Part shown: piece after piece, positions 8,468 to 16,451 of the stretch | Numbering within the stretch: position 1 is the stretch's first letter | How the letters are laid out: the number at the start of each line of letters is the position of its first letter | From: Priapulus caudatus | Taxonomy: Eukaryota > Priapulida > Priapulimorpha > Priapulimorphida > Priapulidae | NCBI RefSeq assembly: GCF_000485595.1 | Contig: NW_014577439.1 | Span: 103,702-124,241, forward strand | Direction: 5' to 3' | DNA length: 20,540 bases | The notes under the pieces: model-generated | What the model was told of the DNA's origin: nothing | Database searches by the model: none | What the model saw: the letters and a program-made list of their open reading frames with translations, nothing else | Made by a program: the position numbers and the translations under genes

Positions 8468-9584
8468 CTGCAACATAAACAACAAGAAATTAGAAAAACC
8501 ATGATATTCCCATACCAGTTCATTACATTGTTGGTGTCAACAAACTAGCTGTTACCGTCATCAACAATATTAGCCTATAACTGTGATCAACACAGATGAT
8601 ATCATATCATTAGTTAGAACAAAATAGTTAGGAAAATTATGCTGTTAAACTGTTAAAGGAGTCAATAAAAAATCTATAATAAAAATGGAGAAAAACAATA
8701 CAAAAAACAAAGGAATCCAAGTAAACACTAAATGACATATACATGGTGACTAATTGTAAGCTGATAACACACAAGATCTCGAAAAGCTGGCGCATATACG
8801 TATTTCCCACCTCACCTGACTGTAAAACCCATCAGCTGCAAACGCAAGCAAAATGTTTTAGTGAACAGATTGTGAATATAAAGCATGTTAATTCACAGGA
8901 TATATAAATATAAATGTTGTTAGTTATACAGTTTGTTAAGAATAGCTGAAGTAGGTATACAATTATCACGATGTATGAAATAAGTATTAACAAATAAACA
9001 ATAAATGAGCACGTGTCACATCATGTCGCACAAATGAACAACCAAGTGAACACATCGTGTACGCCTTCGAACAACCAAGTGAGCACACCATGAACACCTT
9101 TGAACAACCCAGTAAAAACATCATGCATTTTTGAACAACCAAGAGAACAGACCATGCACAACTCTGTACAACTAAGTGAAGACATGTACAATTTTGAACA
9201 ATCACGTGAACACATCATGCACACCTATGAACAACTACGTGAAACAAATTGTGTACACTTGCGAGAAACCAAGTGAAAATATCATGCAGACATGTGAACA
9301 ATCAGTGAGTACACTGAGTGAATATATATGATTCACTATTCCCATATCTGACACAATTTAACCAACCAGACGTATACACATCTCACAATCCTTACACGCC
9401 AAACGTCTCGGCGTTTGAGACACATGTCATAGTATCTGAAACAAATCGGTGTAACTACTGGGGTGAGGTACAGAGGTGAGCTGGCAAGCAGTGTGGTATT
9501 GTGGATGGGGAGCCACTCCAGGATACGCAAAACCAACACCGAACACAAGAGGGCAACACAGTGCGAATGCTAGATAAATCAAAC
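8468..9584. other. Long intron between linker exons
   Basis: The first half is AT-rich with no structure noted. The second half contains the 30-33 base repeat array at 9007-9315. A 20-base exon-like segment at 8816-8835 was considered and rejected. Confidence 0.7.
9007..9315. repeat. Degenerate 30-33 base minisatellite
   Basis: About nine to ten diverged units share the core tgaacaaccaagtgaacac followed by atcatgcacac. Unit length drifts between about 30 and 35 bases, and there are many substitutions. The array is old compared with the one at 16858. The short minus open frames across it follow the repeat and are not proteins. Confidence 0.9.
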
Positions 9585-9665
9585 CTGTCGGCGGCAGAAC
9601 AGTAACAAGGACAGTTGGCGACAGCGTTAGAACAATTGGTGGTGATGTTGACGTTGGGGTAAATT
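9585..9665 (-). CDS. Ser/Thr/Pro linker exon
   Basis: The acceptor is attttcag and the donor is CGACAG|GTTTGA. The exon is 81 bases, phase 1 to 1. With the preceding G it reads E-FTPTSTSPPIVLTLSPT, then VLVTVLPPT. The Thr/Pro composition suggests an O-glycosylated spacer between the Laminin_G_3 pair and the neurexin-type LamG. The exon is symmetric and can be skipped in frame. Other frames are open at 9455-9718, but only this one joins in phase on both sides. Confidence 0.78.
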
Positions 9666-10696
9666 CTGAAAATAAAATGCACCGCCGCGTGACACATCAT
9701 AAGCTGCAGGCGCAGCACCGATCACACTGTAACAGAGACCGAATGTGCCAACACAAATAGTTGGCAAGAGTTGAAACGACTTATCCATTAGTGCAAAATA
9801 ATCACACTATCTTGGATATTGTTGCTACATTGGTCCGGTCATGCTACGTCAGTTTGTGAGTGTTTTTCACATGGGAGCGCCAAAATGTCAACTTTGCGGC
9901 ACTACATTGCCGAGCATTGTCTTTTAAACGTCCTATCGCAACAATGATTGACTAGATCTGCCTGTCGTCACTGCAGGTGGGTAGGTGAATCTCCCTATGA
10001 TCTGCATCTCACGTACGAGATGTGTGCCAACAATGGTGACATGTTCTCCATATGATCAGAAGCAACAAGATACACAACTACTATGCCTTACGATAATCAT
10101 CTACAGAACATTGCATGAATATAAGGCATTAGCATTAAAATTAAAGCAAATAAAATTATGCTAAAAAATTATGCTAAAAGCAATAAATTATGCTAAAGCA
10201 TAAAAGTAGGCAGTAAGCTACATGTGAGTAGAGCTAGTACACACAAAACAAAAAAACACACAAAACAATACCACAAATCCATCTTCATACCTTCTACCAT
10301 GTAACGCCATATCTCCTACGTTCTACCTTCATATCTCTTACCATCTACATATACCTACCACCACCATACCATAGATCCCACCATCTGCCTTCATGCGTCC
10401 TACCATCTACCTTTATAACTCTATAATATCCCTTAATACAGCCTACTACCATATGCAGCTTTATAACTCCTACCGTGCAACTTTATACCGCCTATCACCT
10501 CAATTTATACCTCCTACAATAAAATTTTATATCTCATACCAGTTACCGCAATAAGTAGACGTTAATCTGTAGGTGCAGATGTAGATTTACATGCACGGAA
10601 TGATTTAGAGACAGATGTAGAGGTACAGATACGTGTGCAGGTACAGGTACAAGTACATGGAGTGTCACAACACATGTCACGCAATGATTGAATTAC
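9666..10696. other. Long intron; left boundary of copy A lies inside
   Basis: No coding support. Bases 10130-10200 have short repeats of aaattatgctaaa. The duplicated block starts at about 10188. Bases 10285-10545 are a degenerate TACC/CATCT-rich array. Confidence 0.7.
10285..10545. repeat. Degenerate CTACC/TTTATA repeat (copy A)
   Basis: The segment has irregular units such as ccttctaccatgtaacgcc, ctaccttcatatctc and ctacctttataactc, about 25-30 bases apart. It recurs in copy B at about 17252-17510 with small indels. It has no open reading frame or hairpin of note. Confidence 0.75.
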
Positions 10697-10866
10697 CTTC
10701 CAGTTTGATTTGACCCAGAGAGAGCAGCAGAGCTCTCCTCGCATCCCACACCTCCATCTCGTCCACGTTCACGTTGCCGTACTTCTCTCTCTGCATGTTC
10801 GTGTTGCCGCGGCCGACGTAGAAGTTTGCCGCGCGGTTGCCACGGGTTACATGCACGGGCACAGAG
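10697..10866 (-). CDS. End of second Laminin_G_3 domain (copy A)
   Basis: The acceptor is acattgcag and the donor is GGAAG|GTAATT. The exon starts in phase 2 and ends in phase 1. It reads SVPVHVTRGNRAANFYVGRG, then NVNVDEMEVWDARRALL and LSLGQIKLE. The FYVGRG strand and the VDEMEVWDARR motif match the closing IDELRIYNRALS strands of Laminin_G_3 jelly rolls. Copy B of this exon is broken by many indels, so this copy should be taken as the reference. Confidence 0.9.
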
Positions 10867-11012
10867 CTGCAATGTGAACAAGATGTAATATTACACAATG
10901 ACAAATAACATATAATAATAATAAAATAAATATGAAATAAGAAATATTAACTGAATAAATACTAATTAACATACAGTTAAGACGTGCTGTTTAAACGTAA
11001 GTAAACACTTAC

Positions 11013-11234
11013 TTGACGTCGACATGCTGGCTGTTCACGAACATAGTCAGACCCATGTCGGGATCCCAGCTCAGCTCAACAAAGTACCATCGCTCAGGCC
11101 GTATGCCGTCATACGAGGTCACCCATCGGTCGCGATCGGTGTTCACGCTCGCGTACAGTCGGCCGTTGTCGTAGTACACGTTCAGCGCATCCTTCAGCGA
11201 GAGAATCTGCATCTTGTCCGAGAGATTCGGCGAC
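11013..11234 (-). CDS. Core of second Laminin_G_3 domain (copy A)
   Basis: The acceptor is tcgatccag and the donor is GTCAA|GTAAGT. The exon runs phase 2 to phase 2 (222 bases). It reads SPNLSDKMQILSLKDALNVY, then YDNGRLYASVNTDRD and RPERWYFVELSWDPDMGLTM, FVNSQHVDV. The WYxVELSWDPxxGLxMxVN motif is the diagnostic strand pair of this domain class and parallels WYKVDLSWHPEHGLQMYIDG in the first domain. The exon is intact here and frameshifted in copy B. Confidence 0.92.
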
Positions 11235-11591
11235 CTGGATCGACAAGAGTTCCGATGGTCGTTATCGTGAACGTGGTGGAAGTGAACAACTGTGATTTAT
11301 CCATTACCACGAAGATATGTGCGTGATATTATCAGAAGTGTCATAATATAGATAATATGACACTACTGATCCCTATATTATGACACTCCTGATATTATTA
11401 GTCTATGGTGCGATCGTTGCATTACAGTAATACACGGATTAATGATGGAATCACATAGTAAAGATGATTCTAGGTTTTTTCACTTTTATTCTACATTCTA
11501 TATTCTACATCTATTCCTTTTACATACGTCGAGGAAAACACAAAGCATAAGTGCACAAGCTCCCGCAAAATAAATATTAAAGTCTTCGTAC
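11235..11591. other. Intron with 26-base inverted repeat
   Basis: Contains the inverted repeat at 11326-11398. The remainder is AT-rich with no coding support. Confidence 0.75.
11326..11398. repeat. 26-base inverted repeat
   Basis: The arms 11326-11351 and 11373-11398 pair at about 23 of 26 positions, around a 21-base spacer that itself resembles the right arm. The stem would form a long hairpin in RNA or single-stranded DNA. Copy B has the same element at about 18296-18369 with a few indels. No target-site duplication is evident. Confidence 0.85.
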
Positions 11592-11713
11592 TTCATCCAG
11601 AATCTGACTGTGAATCCGTGCCTACACGTCCTAACGTCATCCAGGCAGGTCCTTGTACTGGTACCAAGGTCGAGGAACTGCTGACGGCCATTCAGATAGA
11701 GGGCGTTGGCAAC
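11592..11713 (-). CDS. Start of second Laminin_G_3 domain (copy A)
   Basis: The acceptor is acacatag and the donor is GATGAA|GTACGA. The exon starts in phase 0 and ends in phase 2. It reads VANALYLNGRQQFLDLGTS, then CLDDVRTCRHGFTVRFWMK (the last Lys is split across the junction). The pattern NALYLNGxxQFLDLG..CxxDxxxCxxGFTVxFWMK is the standard opening of a Laminin_G_3 domain with two cysteines that probably form a disulfide. The open frame continues past the donor, but the GTACGA join restores phase to exon 11013-11234. Confidence 0.88.
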
Positions 11714-12247
11714 CTATGTGTGTGTGGGAGAGAGAGAGAGAGAATGGATACGACTATGAGGCCTGATCTTGCATGAACCATTGATCGCACTGGTACAGAT
11801 CCATGGAGTCGCATTGTCAGAAACATCATATAGCTCCATGAAAGCAATTGATACTTATATAACACGAGGGAAAAGTTACACATGAGATCACTATTACAAA
11901 GTAAAATATACATGACAACAGTCCAGGTCAACCCATTGCAGCAAACCACTCCATCAGTCATATAGACATCGCATTCACCTATTACTCTTGTATTATTATG
12001 CTACGGTTCTCTTTTTGTTCTTCGAATATCCTACACTAATCTTGCCATTACTCTTCTATTTTACTTTGATCATCATCCTATCCTCTCATTATATGTTTAC
12101 TGTTTTCTTTTCTTTTCTACGAAATTTTTACGAAATTCCTGCTATTCTCCTCATGTTTTTTCTATTACCCTCCTGCTTTCCTCATATTGTTCTCCTATTT
12201 TCCACCTATTATCCTTCTATGAGAGCTGACATGTGGCATGCCCTTAC
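11714..12247. other. Intron, T-rich (copy A)
   Basis: A short GA microsatellite lies at 11721-11745. Bases 11985-12210 are T-rich with many tctcc and ttctat words. No coding support was found. The 94-residue plus frame at 11988-12272 is low complexity. Confidence 0.7.
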
Positions 12248-12360
12248 CTGTCCGGGAACAATTGATGGATAACCGGAGGTTCGGATGTTCAGGGTCGGAT
12301 GTTCCATCGTCTGCTTCACCTGATTGACAGATTCCATCGGCAGCTCAACGTGGTTGATAT
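12248..12360 (-). CDS. Connector exon between the two Laminin_G_3 domains (copy A)
   Basis: The acceptor is tctgctgtag and the donor is GGACAG|GTAAGG. The exon starts in phase 1 and ends in phase 0. It reads DINHVELPMESVNQVKQTME, then HPTLNIRTSGYPSIVPGQ. It matches the connector before the first domain (exon 16452-16669), which also ends in PGxVxNAxxLNG at the domain start. Copy B has the same length, but two compensating indels change GYPSI to VIHQF. Confidence 0.83.
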
Positions 12361-12408
12361 CTACAGCAGACACGGAAGAAACAACATGGACTTCTGTTCT
12401 CTATCTCG

Positions 12409-12560
12409 CTTTTCCTCTCCCTCTCGCCCTCTCTCTCTCCTCATCTCTCATATCTATCTCTCTCTCTCTCCCCTTTCTCTCTCTCTTCTCTCTCTCTCCT
12501 CCCTTTCCTCTCCCTTCCCTCTCCCTCTCCTTCTCCTCTCCCTCTCTCCCCCTCTCTCTC

Positions 12561-12628
<68 letters not shown>

Positions 12629-12850
12629 TCTCTCGCTCTCTCTCTCTCTGTCTGTCTGTCTCACCTCTTGCTCCGTTCCTCTCTGCTCCTCTCCTCCTCT
12701 TCTCTCCTTTCTTCTCCTCCCTTCTTCTTCTCCTGCCTCTCCTCTTCTCTTCACCTCTTCTCTCCTCTCTTTTCCCTCTCTCTCTCACTCTCTCTTTCTC
12801 TCTCACTCTCTCTTTCTCTCTCACTCTCCCTCTTCCTCTCTATGTCTTCT
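12409..12850. repeat. Long CT tract (copy A)
   Basis: This is a polypyrimidine tract of about 440 bases with pure (CT)n runs at about 12552-12614, interrupted by ctcc and tctg words. It lies in the intron between exons 12920-13171 and 12248-12360. On the transcribed strand it is GA-rich. All long frames here (Ser/Leu-rich on plus, Arg/Glu-rich on minus) come from the repeat. Confidence 0.95.
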
Positions 12851-12919
12851 CCTCTCTATCCTCTACTGTCCTTGCCTATGTGTACATTGCATTAAAAAAC
12901 AAGGAACCCGAGTTCGTAC

Positions 12920-13171
12920 CTCTGTGTAGATCCCTGATGTTCCAGGCATGTCGTCGAGGATGTCTATGCTGGCGTTGTACACGTGAAGCTCGTCGATCTT
13001 GCCCGTAAAGTAACTTCCCTCCAAGGTCGCCATTGGCTTGCCCAGGTAGACGGTGTAGTCGAGGGGAACCGACGGCTCCTTGCTCGTCCACGCTGTCGAC
13101 ATGGCGACGCGGCGGCCATCAATGTACATCTGCAGGCCGTGCTCGGATGCCATGACAGATCACCCTTGTAC
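12920..13171 (-). CDS. End of first Laminin_G_3 domain (copy A, frameshifted)
   Basis: The acceptor is gcgtgcag and the donor is CAGAG|GTACGA. The exon encodes the GLQMYIDGRRVAMSTAW, VPLDYTVYLGKP and SYFTGKIDELHVYNASIDI strands. It is 252 bases against 254 in copy B, with single-base losses near 12945 and 13145 and compensating indels near 13035 and 13165. In this copy the exon cannot keep one frame from acceptor to donor. Copy B (19896-20149) is clean, phase 2 to 1, and fits both neighbours. The damage therefore looks like base-call error or a decayed copy rather than the true gene. Confidence 0.85.
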
Positions 13172-13184
13172 CTGCACGCGCACG

Positions 13185-13320
13185 CAGATGTTAGTTGTCG
13201 CCATGACGACCCCCGGATGTGCAGACGCCTCGATGTTAGCCGTCGCCGTAACAACCCCTGCACGTGCAGACGCGCTCGATGTTGGCTGTCGCCAAGACAT
13301 CCAACAGGTGCTGACACCTC
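13185..13320. repeat. Degenerate repeat of about 46 bases (copy A)
   Basis: The motif cgatgttagccgtcgccatg followed by acaacccctgcacgtgcaga recurs about three times (from about 13185, 13232 and 13279), with the last copy diverged. It sits in the intron upstream (in gene order) of exon 12920-13171 and recurs in copy B at about 20163-20298. Confidence 0.8.
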
Positions 13321-13416
13321 CAAGTTATTTTGCCCCATGACGACCTCTGCACACGCGGACGTCTCACTGCTAACTGCGACCACGATGGCCGTTCGTATAG
13401 ATGCCACTCACGTCAC

Positions 13417-13436
13417 CACGGCAACTGAACGTGTCG
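13417..13436 (-). CDS. Proposed 20-base microexon completing the W-Y-K strand (copy A)
   Basis: The acceptor is atattttag and the donor is CCGTG|GTGACG. The exon runs phase 0 to 2 and reads RHVQLP plus the first two bases of Trp. The join gives VQLPWYKVDLSWHPEHGL, which matches RPERWYFVELSWDPDMGL of the second domain exactly at the WYxVxLSW motif. The donor is well supported by this match. The acceptor and the short intron back to 13559 are less sure, because the region is a 40-base tandem repeat. Reading straight through from 13560 meets a stop. Confidence 0.55.
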
Positions 13437-13555
13437 CTAAAATATTGTGGTATTGCCAAGGCAACTCAATGTGCCGCTAAAATATCGTGGTATTGCAAAG
13501 GCAACTCAATGTGCCGCTAAAATATTGTGGTATTGCCAAGGCAACTGAACACGTG
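13437..13555. repeat. 40-base minisatellite carrying splice-acceptor-like ends (copy A)
   Basis: Three units of 40 bases read ctaaaatattgtggtattgc then caaggcaactcaatgtgccg, with few differences. On the minus strand each unit contains tattttag followed by C-G-A/G-C-A-C-[A/G]TT-[G/C]AG-TTGCC, so each repeats an acceptor and the first 17 or so bases of the proposed microexon. The same three units are in copy B (20416-20535). Confidence 0.92.
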
Positions 13556-13559
13556 TAAC

Positions 13560-13677
13560 CGACTCGTCCTCGGATTTGTACAGCACGCTCACATGGTTGG
13601 GTCTTATGCTGCCGGGAGAGCCAGCGATCTTCCAGTGCTTGTTCTGCGTCATGGGCCTCAGCGTGAAGTCGTGTCTC
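13560..13677 (-). CDS. Middle of first Laminin_G_3 domain
   Basis: The exon starts after tactacgcag (phase 2) and ends at a GTTACA donor (phase 0). It reads RRHDFTLRPMTQNKHWKIAG, then SPGSIRPNHVSVLYKSEDES. HWKIAGSPGxxxxxHVSVLY resembles the middle strands of a Laminin_G_3 domain. A nearer, better-looking acceptor (tctgtag, exon to 13690) gives phase 1 and does not fit exon 14218-14324, which ends in phase 2. The donor is weak, and the exon might end elsewhere in the adjoining minisatellite. Confidence 0.65.
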
Positions 13678-13756
13678 CTGCGTAGTATACCTACAGACAC
13701 ACCACACACGTGCTTACATCATGCACACAGATGTTGTGTGCTAGTCACAACACACT

Positions 13757-14170
13757 GTAACCTGTAGTGTAACTTGTATTGTAACTTGCTAGTACACTCT
13801 CATATAACACGTAGTGTAACTTGAGGTGTAACTTGAAGTGTAACTTGTTGTTTAACTTGTAGTATAATTTGTAGTGTAACTTGTAGTGTAACTTGTAGTA
13901 TAATTTGTAGTGTAACTTGTTGTTAACTTCATAGTACACACTCATATAACATGTAGTATAACTTTTATGTAACTTGCTAATATACACTCATATAACACGT
14001 AGTGTAACTTGCTAGTACACACTCTTATAACACGTAGTGTAACTTGCTAATATACACTCATATAACACGTAGTGTAAATTGCTAGTACACACTCTTATAA
14101 CATGTAGTAGTAACTTGCTAGTATACACCCATATAACTTGTAGTGTAACTTGCTAGTACACACTCACATA
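13757..14170. repeat. Compound minisatellite, 15-base and 35-base units
   Basis: Bases 13757-13930 are mostly a 15-base unit (gtgtaacttgtagta) and variants. Bases 13930-14170 are 35-base units (taacacgtagtgtaacttgc then tagtacacactctta), about six to seven copies. The longer unit contains the shorter, so it probably arose from it. The array fills most of the intron 13678-14217. The 80-residue minus frame at 13745-13987 is its Tyr/Lys/Leu-rich translation. Confidence 0.93.
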
Positions 14171-14217
14171 ACTCTACAGCTGACGCTACGTGGATAATGA
14201 CACGTACCTGGATGGTG

Positions 14218-14324
14218 GGACAGGAATAGACGAACTGTTCTCTCTCAGCTGATCAAAGTTGACGTAGAAGGAGACGGTGAAACCCTCAGGAGCATCGTCT
14301 AGATTTCCTATCCAGTAATTGTCC
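14218..14324 (-). CDS. First Laminin_G_3 domain, FTVSF strand exon
   Basis: The acceptor is ctttccaag and the donor is ATCCAG|GTACGT. The exon starts in phase 0 and ends in phase 2. It reads DNYWIGNLDDAPEGFTVSFY, then VNFDQLRENSSSIPVPPS. GNLDxxPxGFTVSFYVNF is the counterpart of CRHGFTVRFWMK in the second domain. ENSSS contains a potential N-glycosylation site. The acceptor is pyrimidine-poor. Confidence 0.83.
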
Positions 14325-15058
14325 TTGGAAAGATGATGCATGACTTATGTGACCACAATCAAACCAGTGCTAGCAGTGACCTCTACAGAACGGTCATCTG
14401 TCAGTAAGGCACTTTTAGGTATTTCCCTGATTGGCTGTTATACAGTAACAAAAACTCTATAGAACAGATATAGGGTCGTTTAGTAAATCCTTAGAGTGAC
14501 CCTTATGCAGAATTGAGTGTATGTGACTACCACAAGTTTAAGATTATATTTATCACGACTTAGTATTACTATCATCACAGGTCAGAATCTGCTTTGACTT
14601 CATATATGATGCTTTCATGATAACAAGATGCATTTCATTTAATATTTTGGTACTTGTTGAAATAAAAACAATATCTTGTCTCTGATAGTACATTTTGCTT
14701 TCAATAAATAATAAACAACCTGAAAATCTGCTGACAATACCCATCATTGCACACCACACTCTTGTTCTCTTCTAGAAAAAAATTACTAATACATTCATAG
14801 TGTTATCTACTCACACCAAGAACAATCACAAAAAATCTAATACATTACATGAAAATCATGAAATAATGTATACTTCATGTATAAACATCAGCATACATAG
14901 TATATTCATGTAAAAAACGTTATATAGAAAATACCGTACTTCAGTGCCGTTTCAAAATGGTCACAGCATGGAAGTTCAGATAGCTCATATTACACCAACT
15001 ACGATTTCTAATGATCTCTACAACTACCAAAACACACTGTTTATGCATATGTGCATAG

Positions 15059-15143
15059 GTGTGCGTGTGTGCATGCATGCGTGCTTGCGTGCGTGCGTAT
15101 GTACGTCCGCCGTCAGTGAGTGTGCGTGCATGCGTGCGTGCGT
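15059..15143. repeat. Alternating GTGC/GCAT tract
   Basis: Purine-pyrimidine alternation (gtgtgcgtgtgtgcatgcat and gcgtgcgtgcgtatgtacgt) runs from 15059 to about 15106 and resumes at 15119-15143. Such sequence is known to favour Z-DNA. Confidence 0.85.
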
Positions 15144-15270
15144 AATGAGTGTGTGAAGTGTGAACACACACATTAAAACCGAGTAATGACAGCAGCATTA
15201 AACTAAGGATGGCTTTTTCTCACGATGTACATTTAACTATGAGGCCGTGAGAGATGATGGAAAGCCCATG

Positions 15271-15310
15271 TATATATATATATATTTATTTATATTATAG
15301 TTATATTATA

Positions 15311-15352
<42 letters not shown>
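15271..15352. repeat. (TA)n microsatellite
   Basis: TA dinucleotides run with two short interruptions. The pure run near 15316-15350 is about 17 repeats. Confidence 0.97.
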
Positions 15353-15355
<3 letters not shown>

Positions 15356-16451
15356 CTGTACATTAGTGATTCCGTTTACGTGATCAGGGGACCATCGAAA
15401 ATTTCCACTCCTCAGCGAATACAAACACCGTAATCATACGATAGAGTTGTTTAGGTTTGTAAAACTATATTAATCGCAGCTCAACTTTATGGACCATGAA
15501 TTTTACACAAGCCCTCTGTGAAATAATGTAATTGGAATATTCGGCAGTTATAATTAGTACTAGGAGCATACGTATATTAGTGCACGTGTTCATGAATATA
15601 TATGTACTAGTATACATATATTCACGATCGTACTACCATGTAAATCTATTGATAGTATAGATATGTTCATGGTAGTAATGCTTAATTATCACTTAATCTA
15701 ACACCACTAAAACCCATCATATAAAGACAGCTTGTATCCACACCACCTATAGCAAGAAGAGAGCTGGATTATTTGAAAAAGACAAATGCAATCGATGATT
15801 ACCGATTCTCACATTTGCTTCTCTTGTCAATAAAGAACGTGACATGCAGTAGAGTGATGATAATATACCAAGACCAGTGATGGCCAGCATGCATGCAAAG
15901 CATTTAATAGAATGAGAAAGCTACCGGGGTTAGTAAGAGAAACAGCAGAGGGAGAACCATGTGCCCAAGCGTTCATTCCTACCTCGTTGTGTTTGCTCTA
16001 AAAAGAAAAAACCGGCGGAAATCTCCACGTGATTAAATGGAAAACGTACGTGGCAACTACGGTAACCCTATACCTGGCAATATTGCGTGGAGAGTGGAAG
16101 ATGTTATGCGACATGCATCAAAGTGACTCTACATTGCAGCCAAATGCTCTGATATTAATCCCTCTAGCTTATTACAATATATACCATCTATAGTATCTAT
16201 AGTACTCTTTCCAACCATCAGTCGAGTGGTGAATACTGGCATCGTGCACTAATATGGACTTACATACTACTGACAATATTAGCAAGTCAAGCGGCTTTAT
16301 CACGATCAAGACCATCAACATGATACAAAAGCGTGTGTTATCACATATACGTTGACGCGAAACGTTTCTGCTCTCGACAAAGTTAACGCGAACGCAAGAC
16401 ACAGATCTCTCATGGTCCTAGGTGCCAATTTTAAGCTCACTCGTCATGCAC

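Larger units (their letters stand above)
10188..13560. repeat. Copy A of a 3.4-kb direct duplication
   Basis: This block matches 17159-20539 across exons and introns in the same orientation (offset about 6,971 bases). The left edge is where ttatgctaaagcataaa begins in both. On the right, the match holds to the last base but one of the window. Differences are mainly single-base indels, with some substitutions and one 19-base indel. The CT tracts also differ in length. Confidence 0.97.
14325..16451. other. Longest intron
   Basis: The intron is about 2.1 kb and AT-rich. It contains the alternating GTGC tract at 15059-15143, (TA)n at 15271-15352 and imperfect palindromes at about 15590-15676. 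Nothing coding can be supported. Short frames at 14553-14759, 14941-15198 and 16172-16402 have no domain or splice support. Confidence 0.7.

Noticed and set aside
8816-8835. 20-base exon-like segment with a good acceptor (gtttgcag) and donor (CAG|GTGAGG)
   Set aside because: Its length is not compatible with the phase-1 neighbours. In the needed frame it gives a stop or shifts the next exon. Kept only as a possible rare or error-affected cassette.
9007-9315. CRISPR-like array
   Set aside because: Units are contiguous and degenerate with no unique spacers between constant repeats, and the context is an animal intron. The same reasoning applies to 16858-17157 and 13757-14170.
11326-11398. Calling the inverted repeat a transposon
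   Set aside because: No target-site duplication, transposase or second family member outside the duplicated block is visible in the window.
12299-12929. Two plus-strand frames of about 200 codons, and minus-strand Arg/Glu-rich frames, over the CT tract
   Set aside because: They are translations of (CT)n/(GA)n low-complexity repeat. The equivalents at 19215-19872 behave the same way. No domain, splice or codon evidence.
13678-13690. Earlier acceptor (tctgtag) extending exon 13560-13677 to 13690
   Set aside because: It has the better pyrimidine context, but gives a phase-1 start that cannot join the phase-2 end of exon 14218-14324. The inner acceptor fits.
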